In this document: piece by piece, positions 35,435-46,149 of the stretch | How the letters are laid out: every line of letters begins with the position of its first letter | Position numbering within the stretch: the first letter of the stretch is position 1 | Assembly: GCF_001656035.1 (NCBI RefSeq) | Contig: NZ_CP010029.1 | Coordinates: 3,594,074 to 3,658,073 of the forward strand | Direction: 5' to 3' | Origin: Yersinia entomophaga | GTDB lineage: Bacteria > Pseudomonadota > Gammaproteobacteria > Enterobacterales > Enterobacteriaceae | DNA: 64,000 nt | Position numbers and translations under genes: made by a program | The notes under the pieces: generated by a model | What the model saw: only the letters and a program-made list of their open reading frames with translations | Told to the model about the DNA's origin: nothing | Databases searched by the model: none

Positions 35435-36645
35435 TGGCTTTTTGGCTAATAGTAATCATTGCGCTGGCCGGAGCGGGTGCCCTGTTAGTGGTTCCTGCAA
35501 TGAAACAAAGCAATAATAACCGCAAAACTACGCGGGATGATCTGAATAAAGCTTTTTATCAGGATAGATTAAACGAACTGGCAGAAGACGAAGCGCAGGG
35601 CGTGGTCACCGAGCGACCGGAACTGATCAAAGAGCTACAGCAGAATCTACTGACAGATATTCCCGAGCAACCGGCGGAACAATCCAGCCCGATCAGTCGT
35701 TGGGCTTTGTTGCCCGGCGTGGTGATTTTGGTATTGGTTGCCATAGGATTTTATGTCAAAACCGGTGGTTTAACCCAGTTGCACGCGTGGCGGGAAGTAC
35801 AGGCGCAAATGCCGGAGTTACGTGCCAGAGTTGCCAATGAACGAGCAGAGCCGCTGACGATGGAAGAAGTGGCGCGCTTGGGTTTAGGGCTGCGCACCGC
35901 TTTGCAGCAAGACGATAACAATGTTAACGACTGGATGATGCTGGGCCGAGTGGGTATGGCGCTGAATAATGCGACTACCGCGACGCAGGCGTTTGAAAAA
36001 GCCTATCAGCTCGCGCCGGATAATATGGACGTGAAACTAGGCTATGCCGAGGTGTTAACCCGTTCTAACGATCCCCAAGATAACCAGAAAGCCACGCAAA
36101 TGCTGCGTAGCATGTTGGCGCAGGATCACGGTAACCCGCGAGTGTTGAGTCTATTAGCATTTAATGCCTTTGAGCAGGGAGATTTCAAACAAGCCATTGG
36201 CGCGTGGGAAGTTATGCTAAAATTGCTGCCTGCCGGCGATTCCCGTGCTGAAGTAATAAAACGCAGTATTCAGCAGGCAAAAGCACAGTCCGGTCAGGAA
36301 ACAGCTAAACTGGAAGTGACGGTTTCTTTGTCTCCCGATGCGGCTAAAAAATTACCGCAGCAAGGGACTCTGATTATTTCGGTCACTGACGGAGTGAGTC
36401 CGGTGCCTGTGGCCGTTAAACAGCTGCCGCTGAGCCGATTCCCACTGACGTTATCGCTGGATGACAGTAATGCGATGATGCCGGAATCGTTGCTTTCTGC
36501 TTTGCATCAGGTAAAAGTTCGGGTGCGTTTATCGCTGGACGGTACGGCAAATCCTCAGCGCGGTGACTGGTTTGGTGAAAGCGTGGTACAGGAATTCAGC
36601 GGTAACGGGCAGATTAGCGTCCAGATAAATAGACAGATCCCCTAA
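35434..36645 (+). CDS. ccmI: CcmI, TPR apocytochrome chaperone
   Basis: 403 residues: N-terminal membrane helix (FWLIVIIALAGAGALLVVPA), a second helix near residues 90-105, TPR repeats (DWMMLGRVGMALNNATTATQ, LSLLAFNAFEQGDFKQAIGA) and a periplasmic C-terminal beta domain. It binds apocytochrome c C-termini and delivers them to CcmFH. Last gene of the operon. Confidence 0.95.
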   Translation: MAFWLIVIIALAGAGALLVVPAMKQSNNNRKTTRDDLNKAFYQDRLNELAEDEAQGVVTERPELIKELQQNLLTDIPEQPAEQSSPISRWALLPGVVILVLVAIGFYVKTGGLTQLHAWREVQAQMPELRARVANERAEPLTMEEVARLGLGLRTALQQDDNNVNDWMMLGRVGMALNNATTATQAFEKAYQLAPDNMDVKLGYAEVLTRSNDPQDNQKATQMLRSMLAQDHGNPRVLSLLAFNAFEQGDFKQAIGAWEVMLKLLPAGDSRAEVIKRSIQQAKAQSGQETAKLEVTVSLSPDAAKKLPQQGTLIISVTDGVSPVPVAVKQLPLSRFPLTLSLDDSNAMMPESLLSALHQVKVRVRLSLDGTANPQRGDWFGESVVQEFSGNGQISVQINRQIP

Positions 36646-36680
36646 GCGCAGGGGCTGAACGTAATTTCATGGAGAAACAT

Positions 36681-37445
36681 ATGAATTTTCGCCTGACAGG
36701 GCTGGCTTTCGCGAGCGTATTATTGGTGGGTTGCGCCAGTTCTTCACCGGATCAGATGGAACAAGGCCGCTCCGATCCGTTGGAAGGTTTTAACCGGGCG
36801 ATGTTCAACTTTAACTATGAGGTTCTTGACCCTTATGTAGTTCGCCCCGTTGCCGTAGCCTGGCGTGATTATGTGCCGCAGCCTGCGCGTAACGGCGTGA
36901 GTAACTTTATGGGTAACCTGGAAGAACCGGCGAGCATGGTGAACAGCTTCCTGGTCGGTGACCCGTACAAAGCGATGAAGCACTTTAACCGTTTCTTCCT
37001 CAACACTTTATTGGGTATGGGCGGTCTGATTGACGTCGCGGGTATGGCTAACCCTAAACTGGCAAAAGAAGTACCGCATCGTTTCGGTAGCACCTTAGGC
37101 TACTACGATGTGCCTTACGGGCCTTATGTGGTGTTGCCGGGTTATGGCAGCTTTACCGTGCGTCAGGAAGGCGGCGACTGGGCTGATAACGTCTATCCGG
37201 TGCTGAGCTATCTGACATTCTGGATGTCTGCGGGCAAATGGATGATTGAAGGGATTGAAACTCGTGCGCAATTGTTGGATTCCGATGGTCTGTTGCGTAA
37301 TTCCTCCGATCCGTACCTGATGGTGCGTGAAGCTTACTTCCAGCGTAACGATTTCCTCGCCAGCGGCGGTGTGTTGAAACCGGAAGCAAATCCAAATGCT
37401 CAGGCAATTCAGGGCGATCTGGAAAGCATCGACTCAGCCAACTAA
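36681..37445 (+). CDS. mlaA: MlaA (VacJ) outer-membrane phospholipid-retrograde transport lipoprotein
   Basis: 254 residues, lipobox LLVGCASS. NFSFGDP-type region replaced by DPLEGFNRAMFNFNYEVLDP, and VPHRFGSTLGYYDVPYGPYV and PYVVLPGYGSFTVRQ are characteristic. MlaA sits in the outer membrane next to OmpC/F and passes phospholipids from the outer leaflet to MlaC. ATG 36681 with GGAG upstream; an in-frame ATG at 36669 is less likely. Precedes a terminator shared with convergent fadL. Confidence 0.96.
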   Translation: MNFRLTGLAFASVLLVGCASSSPDQMEQGRSDPLEGFNRAMFNFNYEVLDPYVVRPVAVAWRDYVPQPARNGVSNFMGNLEEPASMVNSFLVGDPYKAMKHFNRFFLNTLLGMGGLIDVAGMANPKLAKEVPHRFGSTLGYYDVPYGPYVVLPGYGSFTVRQEGGDWADNVYPVLSYLTFWMSAGKWMIEGIETRAQLLDSDGLLRNSSDPYLMVREAYFQRNDFLASGGVLKPEANPNAQAIQGDLESIDSAN

Positions 37446-37503
37446 TCAGTTTGATATATCAAAACGGGTTGATATATAAAAGCGGATTGATATGTGACAG
37501 ATA

Positions 37504-37529
37504 AAAAAAGCGCCTTCAGGCGCTTTTTT
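37504..37529. terminator. Bidirectional terminator between mlaA and fadL
   Basis: Stem AAAAAAGCGCC/GGCGCTTTTTT with TTCA loop; the A run and T run make it work in both directions. Three loose TTGATAT repeats precede it (37450-37495). Confidence 0.9.
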
Positions 37530-37571
37530 GTTGCCGCGAATTCGTCAACTTCCCGATTCAGGGCGCACAGT

Positions 37572-37601
37572 CGGATAATCCACCCTACGGCGCATTATCC
37601 G
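37572..37601. repeat. REP-like palindrome
   Basis: CGGATAAT (37572-37579) and ATTATCCG (37594-37601) flank a GC-rich centre CCACCCTACGGCGC, in the intergenic space just after fadL. Size, position after a gene and the TATCCGGC-type sequence recall enterobacterial REP elements; only one copy is seen in the window. Confidence 0.45.
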
Positions 37602-37613
37602 GCTGATTTGGGG

Positions 37614-38888
37614 TTAGAACGCGTAGTTAAAGTTCACGCCGTACAGCATTGCCGTACCTTTGGAGTTGAACTCGTAGTTCGTGCCGCCCAATGCTGGTGG
37701 CGTTTTCTCGTTGATGGTCACGTTCTGGCCGTGCATGTAGGAGATACCCACGTCAACAGATGCGTCTTTGTTGAACGCATAGGTAGTACCGGCACTGATC
37801 CAGAAACGGTCCTGATCGGGGATCGAAATGGAGCGGTTTTGAGCTGGAACCGGGCTATCATCGAACGCGATACCGGTACGGAAGGTCCAGTTATCGTCGT
37901 AGTAATAGGTTGTACCCAGCGCGATACGGTATGCGTCTCTAAAGCCTTCGTGCTTCTCGAACAGTACCTTACCGTTGTTACCTGTGGCTTTCAGCTCCTG
38001 GAATTGGCTCCAGCTGGTGTAGGCCAGGCTATAGTGAATCGCCCACTGCGGTGCCACTTTGTTATAACCGGACACTTCCCAGACTTCTGGCAGGTTCAGT
38101 GTCAGAGCACCAGGAACGATTGCACCGCCAGTTCCGCCAAAGGCTACTGGTAGCTGGTTGCTGTAATCGCCATCAAAGTCGATTTTCACTTTAGAACGAT
38201 AAGTGAAGCTGTAGCGATTTTCTTTATCGATTTCATAAAGCACGCCGGCGTTCCAGCCGTAGCCCCACTCTTTACCTTCCATATTGGCAACTTCGGTACG
38301 CGCTGGCAGACCTAAACGGCCACCCGCTTCACCAATGTGACGCACAATTTTCGCATCGGCATAAACGGCGTTGAAGCCCAGACCGAAGCTGAAGTTTTGG
38401 TTCAGACGATACGCAGCCGCCAGGTTCAGGTTAGCGGTTTTCAGATCGGTTTTACCGCCTAGTGAGCCGGCGATATAGTCTTCATTAAATTCGGTGGCTA
38501 AACCGTAGTTGGAAGTACCGGATGCGCCGATAGCCCATTGTTCATTCAGCGGCATAATGAAGTGGATGTTAGGAATCCACTCAGATGGCGCGATATTTTT
38601 AGCGTCGGTGCTGCGGCCTGTCAGCGGAGATTGACCGCTGATATCTACGTTAGGGTCAACGTAGACAAAACCGCCGGAGAATGAAGGACGGTCAAACATC
38701 GTCATAGCTGCTGGGTTGCGGCTACCTACGGATGCGTTGTCGGCGACGGCGCCTTCACCAGAGAAAGAACGGCCCAATGCAGCCGCTGAATATTCATTCA
38801 GCTGAAAACCGGCCGCAGAAACGTTCGAAGAAATAATTGCCACTGCAGCTGCCAGAGCTGATCGGGTAAACAGGTTTTTCTGGTTCAT
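37614..38888 (-). CDS. fadL: Long-chain fatty acid outer-membrane transporter FadL
   Basis: 424 residues: signal peptide cleaved before AGFQLNEYS, the N-terminal plug with NPA motif ([14 protein letters not shown]), and a 14-strand barrel ending in ...[10 protein letters not shown] with terminal Phe. ATG 38888 with GAGG eight bases upstream. A FadR-like operator lies about 120 bases upstream (39007). Monocistronic. Confidence 0.97.
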   Translation of the reverse strand: MNQKNLFTRSALAAAVAIISSNVSAAGFQLNEYSAAALGRSFSGEGAVADNASVGSRNPAAMTMFDRPSFSGGFVYVDPNVDISGQSPLTGRSTDAKNIAPSEWIPNIHFIMPLNEQWAIGASGTSNYGLATEFNEDYIAGSLGGKTDLKTANLNLAAAYRLNQNFSFGLGFNAVYADAKIVRHIGEAGGRLGLPARTEVANMEGKEWGYGWNAGVLYEIDKENRYSFTYRSKVKIDFDGDYSNQLPVAFGGTGGAIVPGALTLNLPEVWEVSGYNKVAPQWAIHYSLAYTSWSQFQELKATGNNGKVLFEKHEGFRDAYRIALGTTYYYDDNWTFRTGIAFDDSPVPAQNRSISIPDQDRFWISAGTTYAFNKDASVDVGISYMHGQNVTINEKTPPALGGTNYEFNSKGTAMLYGVNFNYAF

Positions 38889-39294
38889 GACCAAAACCTC
38901 ATTTTAATGTGTTTATTATTTAAACTATGTTACATAGCGTAACAAGAGAGCGCGGGATTGTAGGGTCCGTTACCAATCTGACAAATCAGACCAGTGGCTG
39001 AAGTATAGGTCTGACCTGTAGGAATGTTGCAAGAATGTTTTTGAAATTGATTGAAATTGATTGCAAAAAATAGATCCACTTAACAAAAAACTTACATGCC
39101 CATATCAATAAATCTATGACTTATTATTTTTGCGATGCTTTAACTGAGATTTTCGTCACTAAATAGGCACATAAACAGTAAGTTCTAGTGATGCGGGGTT
39201 TGCAGGAGTAAAATAGCGGCAGATATCGATTTTTGAGCCAGATCACAAATGGCAATTTGCACCTATTTGAAATGTCCCTTGAGGAGAATTGAAG
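38889..39294. promoter_or_regulatory. fadL / yfcZ divergent control region
   Basis: About 400 AT-rich bases. Contains the FadR-like palindrome at 39007-39017 and a related half-site (ATCAGACCAG, about 38984-38993). The rest has no ORF. Confidence 0.6.
39007..39017. promoter_or_regulatory. FadR-like operator upstream of fadL
   Basis: The palindrome AGGTCTGACCT fits the FadR operator core (TGGTC-N-GACC type; E. coli fadL has CTGGTCCGACCT). Its place upstream of fadL suggests repression relieved by long-chain acyl-CoA. Confidence 0.7.
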
Positions 39295-39591
39295 ATGTCA
39301 GATGCAATTAAACGCTGTAATGCAGAAGAAACCGCAGCCTGCTGCTGCGTAGATGTCGGTACTGTGATGGATAACACCGATTGTACCGCGTCCTACAGCA
39401 AGGTATTCGCCAGCCAGAGCGAAGCCGAAGCAATGCTAAACACCTTGATCGAAAAAGCGCGTTCCGTCGAATCCGACCCTTGCCTGATTGAGCCAAGAAT
39501 CGAGACGGTAGCAGAAGGTGTTCAACTCAGCGTTGATTTTACCTTTGCCTGTGAAGCAGAAATGCTGATTTTCCAGCTGGGTCTGCGTTAA
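39295..39591 (+). CDS. yfcZ: YfcZ/YiiS family protein
   Basis: 98 residues. ETAACCCVDVGTVMDNTDCT, ASYSKVFASQSEAEAML and LSVDFTFACEAEMLIFQLGL closely match E. coli YfcZ, a small cytosolic protein of unknown function next to fadL/fadI. ATG 39295 has GAGGAG upstream. Confidence 0.95.
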   Translation: MSDAIKRCNAEETAACCCVDVGTVMDNTDCTASYSKVFASQSEAEAMLNTLIEKARSVESDPCLIEPRIETVAEGVQLSVDFTFACEAEMLIFQLGLR

Positions 39592-39603
39592 TCTGGCCGT
39601 ATT

Positions 39604-39629
39604 TAGCGCGGAGCTTTCGCTCCGCGCTA
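39604..39629 (+). terminator. Intrinsic terminator after yfcZ
   Basis: Eleven-base perfect stem TAGCGCGGAGC/GCTCCGCGCTA with TTTC loop followed by TTTAATC. Confidence 0.8.
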
Positions 39630-39786
39630 TTTAATCACTGAATCTATTTCCTTATTATTCTTTCTCCCGTCTATTCGTTTTCCTCTTTCCCTATCTCTCT
39701 TTTTTATTCTGAAAGTTGCTCCTGCTCGCATTTTTGGCCTCAATAGGTTTGCCAAATGTAAACGTTTGGTTAACAATAATCGGATC

Positions 39787-39797
39787 AGGTCAGACCT
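39787..39797. promoter_or_regulatory. FadR-like operator upstream of fadIJ
   Basis: AGGTCAGACCT, the same core as at 39007, about 50 bases before the fadI start codon. Consistent with FadR repression of the anaerobic/aerobic beta-oxidation genes. Confidence 0.72.
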
Positions 39798-39845
39798 GTT
39801 AACCTAGCATCCTAATAAATGCCAATTTATCTCTCAGGAGCCTTT

Positions 39846-41156
39846 ATGAGTAAGCCACTTCCGTTAGTGACGCGTCAGGGCGACCGCATTGCGATTGTTA
39901 ACGGCCTGCGCACCCCGTTTGCTAAACAAGCTACCGCCTATCATGGGGTTCCCGCTGTTGATTTGGGTAAGATTGTTGTCAGCGAGCTGTTGGCAAAAAG
40001 TGGAATTGCACCTGAGTTGATCGATCAACTGGTATTTGGGCAGGTGGTTCAGATGCCGGAAGCGCCGAATATTGCTCGTGAAATCGTATTGGGCACCGGC
40101 ATGAGCGTACACACTGACGCCTATAGCGTCTCCCGAGCCTGTGCCACCAGTTTTCAGGCGGTGGCGAACGTGGCCGAAAGTCTTATTGCGGGGTCGGTGG
40201 GGATAGCCATCGCCGGCGGCGCAGATTCTTCCTCCGTTTTACCTATTGGCGTCAGCAAAGCGCTGGCGCGTACGCTGGTTGACGTCAATAAAGCCCGAAC
40301 TTTGTCACAGCGTCTAAAACTATTCAGTCGTTTGAAATTCCGTGATTTATTGCCGGTTGCACCTGCAGTGGCGGAGTATTCCACCGGTTTGCGTATGGGA
40401 GATACCGCCGAGCAAATGGCTAAAACCTACGGTATCAGCCGGGAAGATCAGGATGCGTTGGCGCTGCGTTCTCACCAGCTGGCGGCGGAAGCCTGGCAAA
40501 AAGGCTATTTACAGGATGAGGTGATGACCGCTTATATCCCACCATACCGTGCGGCTATCAGTGAAGATAATAATGTGCGCAAAGATTCCACCATGGCGCA
40601 ATACGCTAAGCTGCGCCCGGCATTCGATCGCAAGCACGGCAGCGTAACGGCGGCAAACAGCACGCCGCTGACTGATGGTGCCGCAGCAGTTATTATGATG
40701 AGCGAAGGGCGAGCCAAAGAATTGGGGCTGCAACCTCTGGGCTATTTACGCAGTTTTGCTTTTTCCGCTATCGACGTCTGGCAGGACATGTTGTTAGGGC
40801 CGTCTTATGCCACGCCGTTGGCATTAGATCGCGCTGGTATCACGCTGGCGGATCTGACGTTAATCGATATGCACGAAGCCTTTGCCGCGCAAACGCTCGC
40901 TAACCTGAAAATGTTTGCCAGCGATAGTTTTGCTCAACAATATCTGGGGAGAAGTCAGGCGATAGGCGAGGTTGATATGGATAAATTCAACGTCTTGGGC
41001 GGTTCTATCGCCTATGGTCATCCTTTTGCGGCAACCGGAGCGCGGATGATCACGCAAACGTTGAATGAGCTGCGTCGTCGCGGTGGTGGATTGGGCTTAA
41101 CGACCGCCTGTGCCGCCGGTGGTCTGGGTGCAGCCATGATTGTAGAGGTGGAATAA
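39846..41156 (+). CDS. fadI: 3-ketoacyl-CoA thiolase FadI
   Basis: 436 residues. Active-site C99 in [10 protein letters not shown], plus [20 protein letters not shown] and [15 protein letters not shown] near the C-terminus (His and second Cys), define the thiolase. It cleaves 3-ketoacyl-CoA in the FadIJ complex. ATG 39846 has CAGGAG upstream; its stop overlaps fadJ by one base. Confidence 0.97.
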   Translation: MSKPLPLVTRQGDRIAIVNGLRTPFAKQATAYHGVPAVDLGKIVVSELLAKSGIAPELIDQLVFGQVVQMPEAPNIAREIVLGTGMSVHTDAYSVSRACATSFQAVANVAESLIAGSVGIAIAGGADSSSVLPIGVSKALARTLVDVNKARTLSQRLKLFSRLKFRDLLPVAPAVAEYSTGLRMGDTAEQMAKTYGISREDQDALALRSHQLAAEAWQKGYLQDEVMTAYIPPYRAAISEDNNVRKDSTMAQYAKLRPAFDRKHGSVTAANSTPLTDGAAAVIMMSEGRAKELGLQPLGYLRSFAFSAIDVWQDMLLGPSYATPLALDRAGITLADLTLIDMHEAFAAQTLANLKMFASDSFAQQYLGRSQAIGEVDMDKFNVLGGSIAYGHPFAATGARMITQTLNELRRRGGGLGLTTACAAGGLGAAMIVEVE

Positions 41157-43375
41157 TGGAAAATCGCGTAGAACAGGGCAGGGGAGACGCCACAATGCCT
41201 TCGACCGAGTCGGTGTTTCAGCTCAGTATTCGGCCGGATAACATCGGAGTCATCACCATCAATGTCCCCAATGAAAAGGTCAACACCTTAAAGGCTGAAT
41301 TTGCAGAGCAAATTGCCCAAGTGCTGCAACAAGCGCAGTCTTCGCCGCAATTACAGGGGCTGGTGATTGTTTCGGGCAAACCGGATTCATTTATTGCCGG
41401 AGCCGATATCACCATGATCGCCGCCTGTCGCACCGCGCAGGATGCCAGGGTTCTGGCGCAAAAAGGCCAGGCAACGTTAGCGCAAATTGCCGCGTTCCCG
41501 ATCCCCGTTGTGGCGGCTATCCACGGAGCCTGCTTGGGCGGCGGTCTGGAGCTGGCTCTGGCTTGTCATGGCCGCGTGTGCTCATTGGATGATAAAACCG
41601 TTTTGGGGCTGCCTGAGGTCCAATTAGGGCTATTGCCGGGTTCCGGTGGCACGCAACGATTACCTCGATTGATCGGCGCGAGCAAAGCGCTGGATATGAT
41701 GCTGACTGGCCGCCAGATTCGCGCTAGGCAGGCGCTGAAAATGGGGCTGGTGGACGATGCCGTTCCGCAGGATATCTTGCTGGAAGTGGCCGTTAGCCGT
41801 GCCAAAGCTGGTTGGGTGGATAAGCCAAGTCTGCCGTGGCAGGAACGTTTGCTGAATGGGCCGCTAGGAAAATCTATATTATTCAATATCGTGCGGAAGA
41901 AAACGTTGGCGAAAACCCAAGGCCATTATCCGGCGGCAGAACACATTATTCATGTCGTTCGCCAGGGGCTGGATAACGGCGGCCCGAGCGGCTACGAAGC
42001 GGAAGCTCGGGCATTTGGCGAGCTGGCTATGTCTGCGGAATCAGCGGCGTTACGCAGCTTATTTTTCGCGACAACGTCATTGAAAAAAGAAAGTGGCTCA
42101 ACGGCACAACCGCGCAAAATTAGTCGGGTTGGCGTGTTGGGCGGAGGTTTAATGGGCGGCGGTATCGCCAATGTCACTGCGACCCGAGCCGGTTTACCGG
42201 TGCGAATTAAAGATATTAATCCGCAAGGTATTAATCAGGCGCTGAAATATACCTGGGACGCATTGGGCAAACGGGTACGCAGTAAACGGCTGCGACCAAC
42301 GGAACGGCAGCGCCAAATGATGCTGATTTCCGGCACTACCGATTACAGCGGCTTCGACAATGTGGATATCGTTGTTGAAGCGGTGTTTGAGGATCTGGCG
42401 CTGAAGCAGCAGATGGTGGCCGACATTGAGGCGCACGGAGCGCCTCATACTATTTTTGCCTCCAATACTTCATCTTTGCCTATCAGCCAGATAGCCGCCG
42501 AGGCTAAACGTCCAGAACAGGTTATCGGTTTGCATTACTTTAGCCCGGTGGACAAAATGCCGCTGGTGGAAGTGATTCCTCACGCTGGAACCAGCGAAGA
42601 AACTATTGCAACCACGGTGGCCTTCGCCCGCAAACAGGGGAAAACGGCAATTGTGGTCGGCGATCGCGCCGGATTCTATGTAAACCGCATTCTTGCTCCC
42701 TACATTAACGAAGGGGCGCGCTGCTTGCTGGACGGCGAGCCGATTGAGTCAATCGATAAGGCTTTGGTTGATTTTGGCTTCCCGGTTGGGCCGCTGAATT
42801 TACTGGATGAAGTCGGGATCGATGTGGGCACCAAAATCATGCCGATTCTAGTGGAACAGCTCGGCTCGCGCTTTGCCGCTCCGGCTTCTCTGGACGCAAT
42901 TTTAAAAGATGGCCGTAAAGGGCGTAAAAATGGCCGTGGTTTCTATCTCTATCCGGCCAAAACTTCGGGCTTTAAGCTGAGGAAAAGCCCCGCTAAACAG
43001 GCCGATCCGAACGTTTATGGGCTATTAGGCGTCACGCCGAAAGCGCATATACAGCGCGAAGTTATTGCCCAGCGCTGCGTGATGATGATGCTGAACGAAG
43101 CGGTACGCTGCCTGGATGAAGGCATCATTCGTAATCCGCGTGATGGCGATATTGGCGCTGTTTTCGGCATCGGTTTTCCTCCTTTCTTAGGTGGGCCGTT
43201 CCGTTATCTGGATCGTCTGGGTCTGGATACTGCAGCCAGAACCATGAAGCTACTGGAACAGCAATACGGCGAGCGTTTTGCCCCCTGTGAGCGTCTGGTG
43301 GCGATGGCAGAGCAGAAGGCGGTGTTCTACCCGGAAACTGAGGTGCCAGCGGAAGAGTCTACTGCAGCAGAATGA
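41156..43375 (+). CDS. fadJ: FadJ, enoyl-CoA hydratase / 3-hydroxyacyl-CoA dehydrogenase
   Basis: 739 residues. Hydratase domain (1-~200): [27 protein letters not shown] and [20 protein letters not shown] with both catalytic Glu. Dehydrogenase domain: NAD loop [14 protein letters not shown] near residue 325, [24 protein letters not shown]-terminal domain [19 protein letters not shown]. Slightly longer than E. coli FadJ (714) because of a 13-residue N-terminal extension; an internal ATG (residue 14) may be the real start. Confidence 0.97.
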   Translation: MENRVEQGRGDATMPSTESVFQLSIRPDNIGVITINVPNEKVNTLKAEFAEQIAQVLQQAQSSPQLQGLVIVSGKPDSFIAGADITMIAACRTAQDARVLAQKGQATLAQIAAFPIPVVAAIHGACLGGGLELALACHGRVCSLDDKTVLGLPEVQLGLLPGSGGTQRLPRLIGASKALDMMLTGRQIRARQALKMGLVDDAVPQDILLEVAVSRAKAGWVDKPSLPWQERLLNGPLGKSILFNIVRKKTLAKTQGHYPAAEHIIHVVRQGLDNGGPSGYEAEARAFGELAMSAESAALRSLFFATTSLKKESGSTAQPRKISRVGVLGGGLMGGGIANVTATRAGLPVRIKDINPQGINQALKYTWDALGKRVRSKRLRPTERQRQMMLISGTTDYSGFDNVDIVVEAVFEDLALKQQMVADIEAHGAPHTIFASNTSSLPISQIAAEAKRPEQVIGLHYFSPVDKMPLVEVIPHAGTSEETIATTVAFARKQGKTAIVVGDRAGFYVNRILAPYINEGARCLLDGEPIESIDKALVDFGFPVGPLNLLDEVGIDVGTKIMPILVEQLGSRFAAPASLDAILKDGRKGRKNGRGFYLYPAKTSGFKLRKSPAKQADPNVYGLLGVTPKAHIQREVIAQRCVMMMLNEAVRCLDEGIIRNPRDGDIGAVFGIGFPPFLGGPFRYLDRLGLDTAARTMKLLEQQYGERFAPCERLVAMAEQKAVFYPETEVPAEESTAAE

Positions 43376-43386
43376 GTGTAAATCCG

Positions 43387-43412
43387 AAGGCATTCTGCGT
43401 TCAGAATGCCTT
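43387..43412 (+). terminator. Intrinsic terminator after fadJ
   Basis: Eleven-base perfect stem AAGGCATTCTG/CAGAATGCCTT with CGTT loop, then TTGG. Confidence 0.8.
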
Positions 43413-43799
43413 TTGGTTAGAATGTGAGCGGGATCACCGCCTGTAACTCTGCTGTTTTTACCTGCTGTACAGGTGCCAGTGCTCGCGTTACCTTAGCCTT
43501 AATTTACTGGCTAAGATTTAATAAGCTTTTAAGTTAGTAGCTCTACATTGTGTAGAGAATAAATAATGGATTAAACTGTTGAGTAGGCTATTTATTAAAC
43601 AGTAATGGTTGGCGGTGCGTTTTGTTGGTGTAAAAACAGCCGTTTTATTTACGTGGAGTTTCAGGCAAAATGCCCGGCCGCCATAGAGAGACGGCGCGTT
43701 ATCGTGATGAAGTTGCTTTGTCTTAGGGCAAAGTTCTCGGCGGTACAGCACGCGTTGCGTTTCTGTATAGCGTTATTTTGTTAACAAAAGCGGTGCAAT
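43413..43799. promoter_or_regulatory. fadJ-sixA intergenic region
   Basis: About 390 bases with the sixA promoter somewhere inside. A small perfect hairpin CTCTACA/TGTAGAG (43541-43557, TTG loop) is the only structure seen. The 77-codon minus-strand frame here has no ribosome site or family resemblance. Confidence 0.4.
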
Positions 43800-44282
43800 A
43801 TGCAAGTTCTAATCATGCGTCATGGCGACGCGGCTCTTGACGCAGCCAGTGATGCACAGAGGCCTCTGACCCAATGTGGCAGTGAAGAATCACGGCAGAT
43901 AGCCGCCTGGTTAAATAGCCAATCGGTGGATATTGAGCAGATACTGGTCAGCCCTTATCTGCGTGCGGAACAAACCCTTGGCGTGGTAAGAGAAGCGCTG
44001 ACTCTGCCTGACGGGCAGGAAGTGATGCCGGAACTGACGCCGGGTGGGGATCCTGCGATGGTGGCCTGCTATTTGCAGGCTCTGGCCAAAGAAGGTTGCG
44101 CTTCAGTGCTGCTGATTTCGCATCTTCCGCTGGTGGGCTATTTGGTTGCCGAGCTGTGTCCGGGTCAATGTGCGCCGATGTTTGCGACTTCCGCGATGGC
44201 CTGTGTCGATTTAGACATGAACAGCGGAATGGGCAAGTTGGATTGGCAAGTGAGTCCCTCTCAGCTGATGGCCAAAGTCTGA
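43800..44282 (+). CDS. sixA: Phosphohistidine phosphatase SixA
   Basis: 160 residues with the RHG signature LIMRHGDAALD (H8) and ILVSPYLRAEQT. SixA removes phosphate from phosphohistidine of NPr/HPt-type proteins (ArcB, PTS-Ntr). Monocistronic. Confidence 0.96.
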   Translation: MQVLIMRHGDAALDAASDAQRPLTQCGSEESRQIAAWLNSQSVDIEQILVSPYLRAEQTLGVVREALTLPDGQEVMPELTPGGDPAMVACYLQALAKEGCASVLLISHLPLVGYLVAELCPGQCAPMFATSAMACVDLDMNSGMGKLDWQVSPSQLMAKV

Positions 44283-44334
44283 CGGCTTGTGAGGATGACC
44301 TGAAAACAGGTTAGCGGCTGCGGTGTGATACAAA

Positions 44335-44376
44335 CTTCTGCCTTCTGCCTTCTGCCTTCTGCCTTCTGCCTTCTGA
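44335..44376. repeat. CTTCTGC heptamer tandem repeat
   Basis: Six head-to-tail copies of the 7-mer CTTCTGC (last with final A) in the spacer between convergent sixA and smrB. On the minus strand it would read as an RRQKAEG-type peptide repeat, but no gene uses it. Likely variable by slipped-strand replication. Confidence 0.9.
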
Positions 44377-44412
44377 CCCAAAAGGCCAAAAGCACGATTA
44401 ACCGGCATCATT

Positions 44413-44456
44413 AATAAAGGCGTGAACAGTTTTGCTGTCGCGCCTTTATTTTTTTG
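44413..44456 (+). terminator. Terminator between sixA and smrB
   Basis: Ten-base arms AATAAAGGCG (44413-44422) and CGCCTTTATT (44441-44450), with an inner ACAG/CTGT stem and a T7 tail. Confidence 0.85.
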
Positions 44457-44478
44457 GCTAATTCACTATTGGGTTAAC

Positions 44479-45009
44479 TTATTCGGCTAATTCGATCAAA
44501 ACCAGCAAGGCGGCGGTGCCACCCCATTCTTTCGGAGCCTGATGAAACGCCAATACGTCCGGATGCTGCGCTAACCACAGCGGTGTCTGTTGTTTCAGAA
44601 CGTGCTTACCGTGTCCGTGCATAACGCAGGCGCAGTGTACGTGTTCGCGTTTACAGGCTGCCAGCAAGGCACCCAGCTCTTGTTTGGCCTGCTTTTGCGT
44701 GAGCCCATGCAGATCGAGAAACATTTCCGGTGAGTAATCGCCGCGTCGCAGCTTTTTTACTTCAAAATGATCGACTCCGGGGCGCACATAGCGTGTGGGG
44801 CCTTCGTTATCGATATGCGGTTGGAATTCATCAGAGAAGTAATAGCTGGCATCGACCTGCTCTTGTAGCAGGCGTACCGGCGTAATTTTATGCGCTTTCT
44901 GTGGTGCCTGACGATGCAGGATGGTGTCCTGTTTGAGTTTTTTGGCTCCCGCGATCGATTCCCTGAAAAGTTGCAGCTCCTCATTGCTCAAGTGAAATTT
45001 ATTTTTCAT
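44479..45009 (-). CDS. smrB: Ribosome rescue endonuclease SmrB
   Basis: 176 residues with a C-terminal Smr domain ([40 protein letters not shown]). SmrB cleaves mRNA at collided ribosomes; the DxHG and HGxG motifs are intact. Divergent from prmB. Confidence 0.96.
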   Translation of the reverse strand: MKNKFHLSNEELQLFRESIAGAKKLKQDTILHRQAPQKAHKITPVRLLQEQVDASYYFSDEFQPHIDNEGPTRYVRPGVDHFEVKKLRRGDYSPEMFLDLHGLTQKQAKQELGALLAACKREHVHCACVMHGHGKHVLKQQTPLWLAQHPDVLAFHQAPKEWGGTAALLVLIELAE

Positions 45010-45216
45010 TATTTATTCTTAGTACCTAATCAATTTTCTCAGTTTACCTGCTGGATGTTATCTGTCTAAATAAATGTCGACAAAGTTTTGCACCCTTTTG
45101 GCATATTTTCATCGCTTGCGTATCATTCACATGTGTATAGCTGCTGATTTGTCGCGGGCTTCATGGCAAACTAGGCGCATAAACCTTGATTTTACGCATA
45201 CCTGTTGGAGAATAAA

Positions 45217-46149
45217 TTGGACAAAATTTTCGTCGATGAAGCAGTGAAAGAACTGCACACCATTCAGGATATGTTGCGCTGGGCTGTCAGCCGTTTTAAC
45301 GCGGCTAATATTTTTTACGGCCACGGCACGGATAATCCGTGGGACGAAGCCGTTCAACTGGTCTTTCCAACTATCTATCTTCCTATTGATATTCCTGAAG
45401 ATATGCGCAACGCCCGTCTGACATACAGCGAGCGCCATCGTATTGTTGAGCGGGTTATCCGCCGGGTTAACGAGCGCATTCCGGTCGCTTATCTGACCAA
45501 TAAAGCCTGGTTCTGCGGGCAGGAATATTACGTAGACGAGCGCGTTCTGGTGCCTCGTTCACCGATTGGTGAACTGATTGAAAACCGTTTTGAAGCGCTG
45601 ATTTCACATCAGCCAAACCATATTCTGGATATGTGCACCGGTAGCGGCTGTATCGCTATCGCCTGCGCCTACGCTTTCCCGGAAGCGGAAGTGGATGCCG
45701 TTGATATTTCAGCGGATGTACTGGCGGTGACTGAGCACAATATTCAGCAGCACGGCGTTGAACATCAGGTTACGCCGATCCGTTCCGATCTTTTCCGCGA
45801 TTTACCACCGATTAAATACGATTTGATTGTGACAAATCCGCCGTATGTAGATGAAGAAGATATGTCCGATTTGCCGCAGGAATTCCGTTTTGAACCGGAA
45901 TTGGGCCTGGCGGCAGGCTTTGACGGATTGACGCTGGCGCGCCGGATTCTGGCCTGCGCCCCTGATTTTCTTCAGGATGATGGCGTTCTGATTTGCGAAG
46001 TGGGTAACAGCATGGTGCACTTGATGGATCAGTATCCTGACGTGCCCTTTACCTGGCTGGAGTTCCACAACGGCGGTGACGGTGTGTTTATGCTGACAAA
46101 ACAGCAGCTCATTGATTGTCATCACCATTTCAGCATGTATCGTGACTAA
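45217..46149 (+). CDS. prmB: Ribosomal protein uL3 glutamine methyltransferase PrmB
   Basis: 310 residues starting at TTG 45217 with TTGGAG upstream ([20 protein letters not shown], as E. coli). SAM motif [20 protein letters not shown] and the Gln-binding NPPY ([15 protein letters not shown]). It N5-methylates a glutamine of uL3. Confidence 0.96.
   Translation: MDKIFVDEAVKELHTIQDMLRWAVSRFNAANIFYGHGTDNPWDEAVQLVFPTIYLPIDIPEDMRNARLTYSERHRIVERVIRRVNERIPVAYLTNKAWFCGQEYYVDERVLVPRSPIGELIENRFEALISHQPNHILDMCTGSGCIAIACAYAFPEAEVDAVDISADVLAVTEHNIQQHGVEHQVTPIRSDLFRDLPPIKYDLIVTNPPYVDEEDMSDLPQEFRFEPELGLAAGFDGLTLARRILACAPDFLQDDGVLICEVGNSMVHLMDQYPDVPFTWLEFHNGGDGVFMLTKQQLIDCHHHFSMYRD

Noticed and set aside
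37494..38153. 219-codon ORF opposite fadL
   Set aside because: It is the antisense shadow of a clear fadL gene and contains no recognisable domain.
43518..43751. 77-codon minus-strand ORF upstream of sixA
   Set aside because: No ribosome site; runs through the presumed sixA promoter and resembles no family.
44211..44411. Short ORF encoding QKAEGR repeats
   Set aside because: The repeat peptide is created by the CTTCTGC tandem array; the rest overlaps sixA antisense and has no ribosome site.
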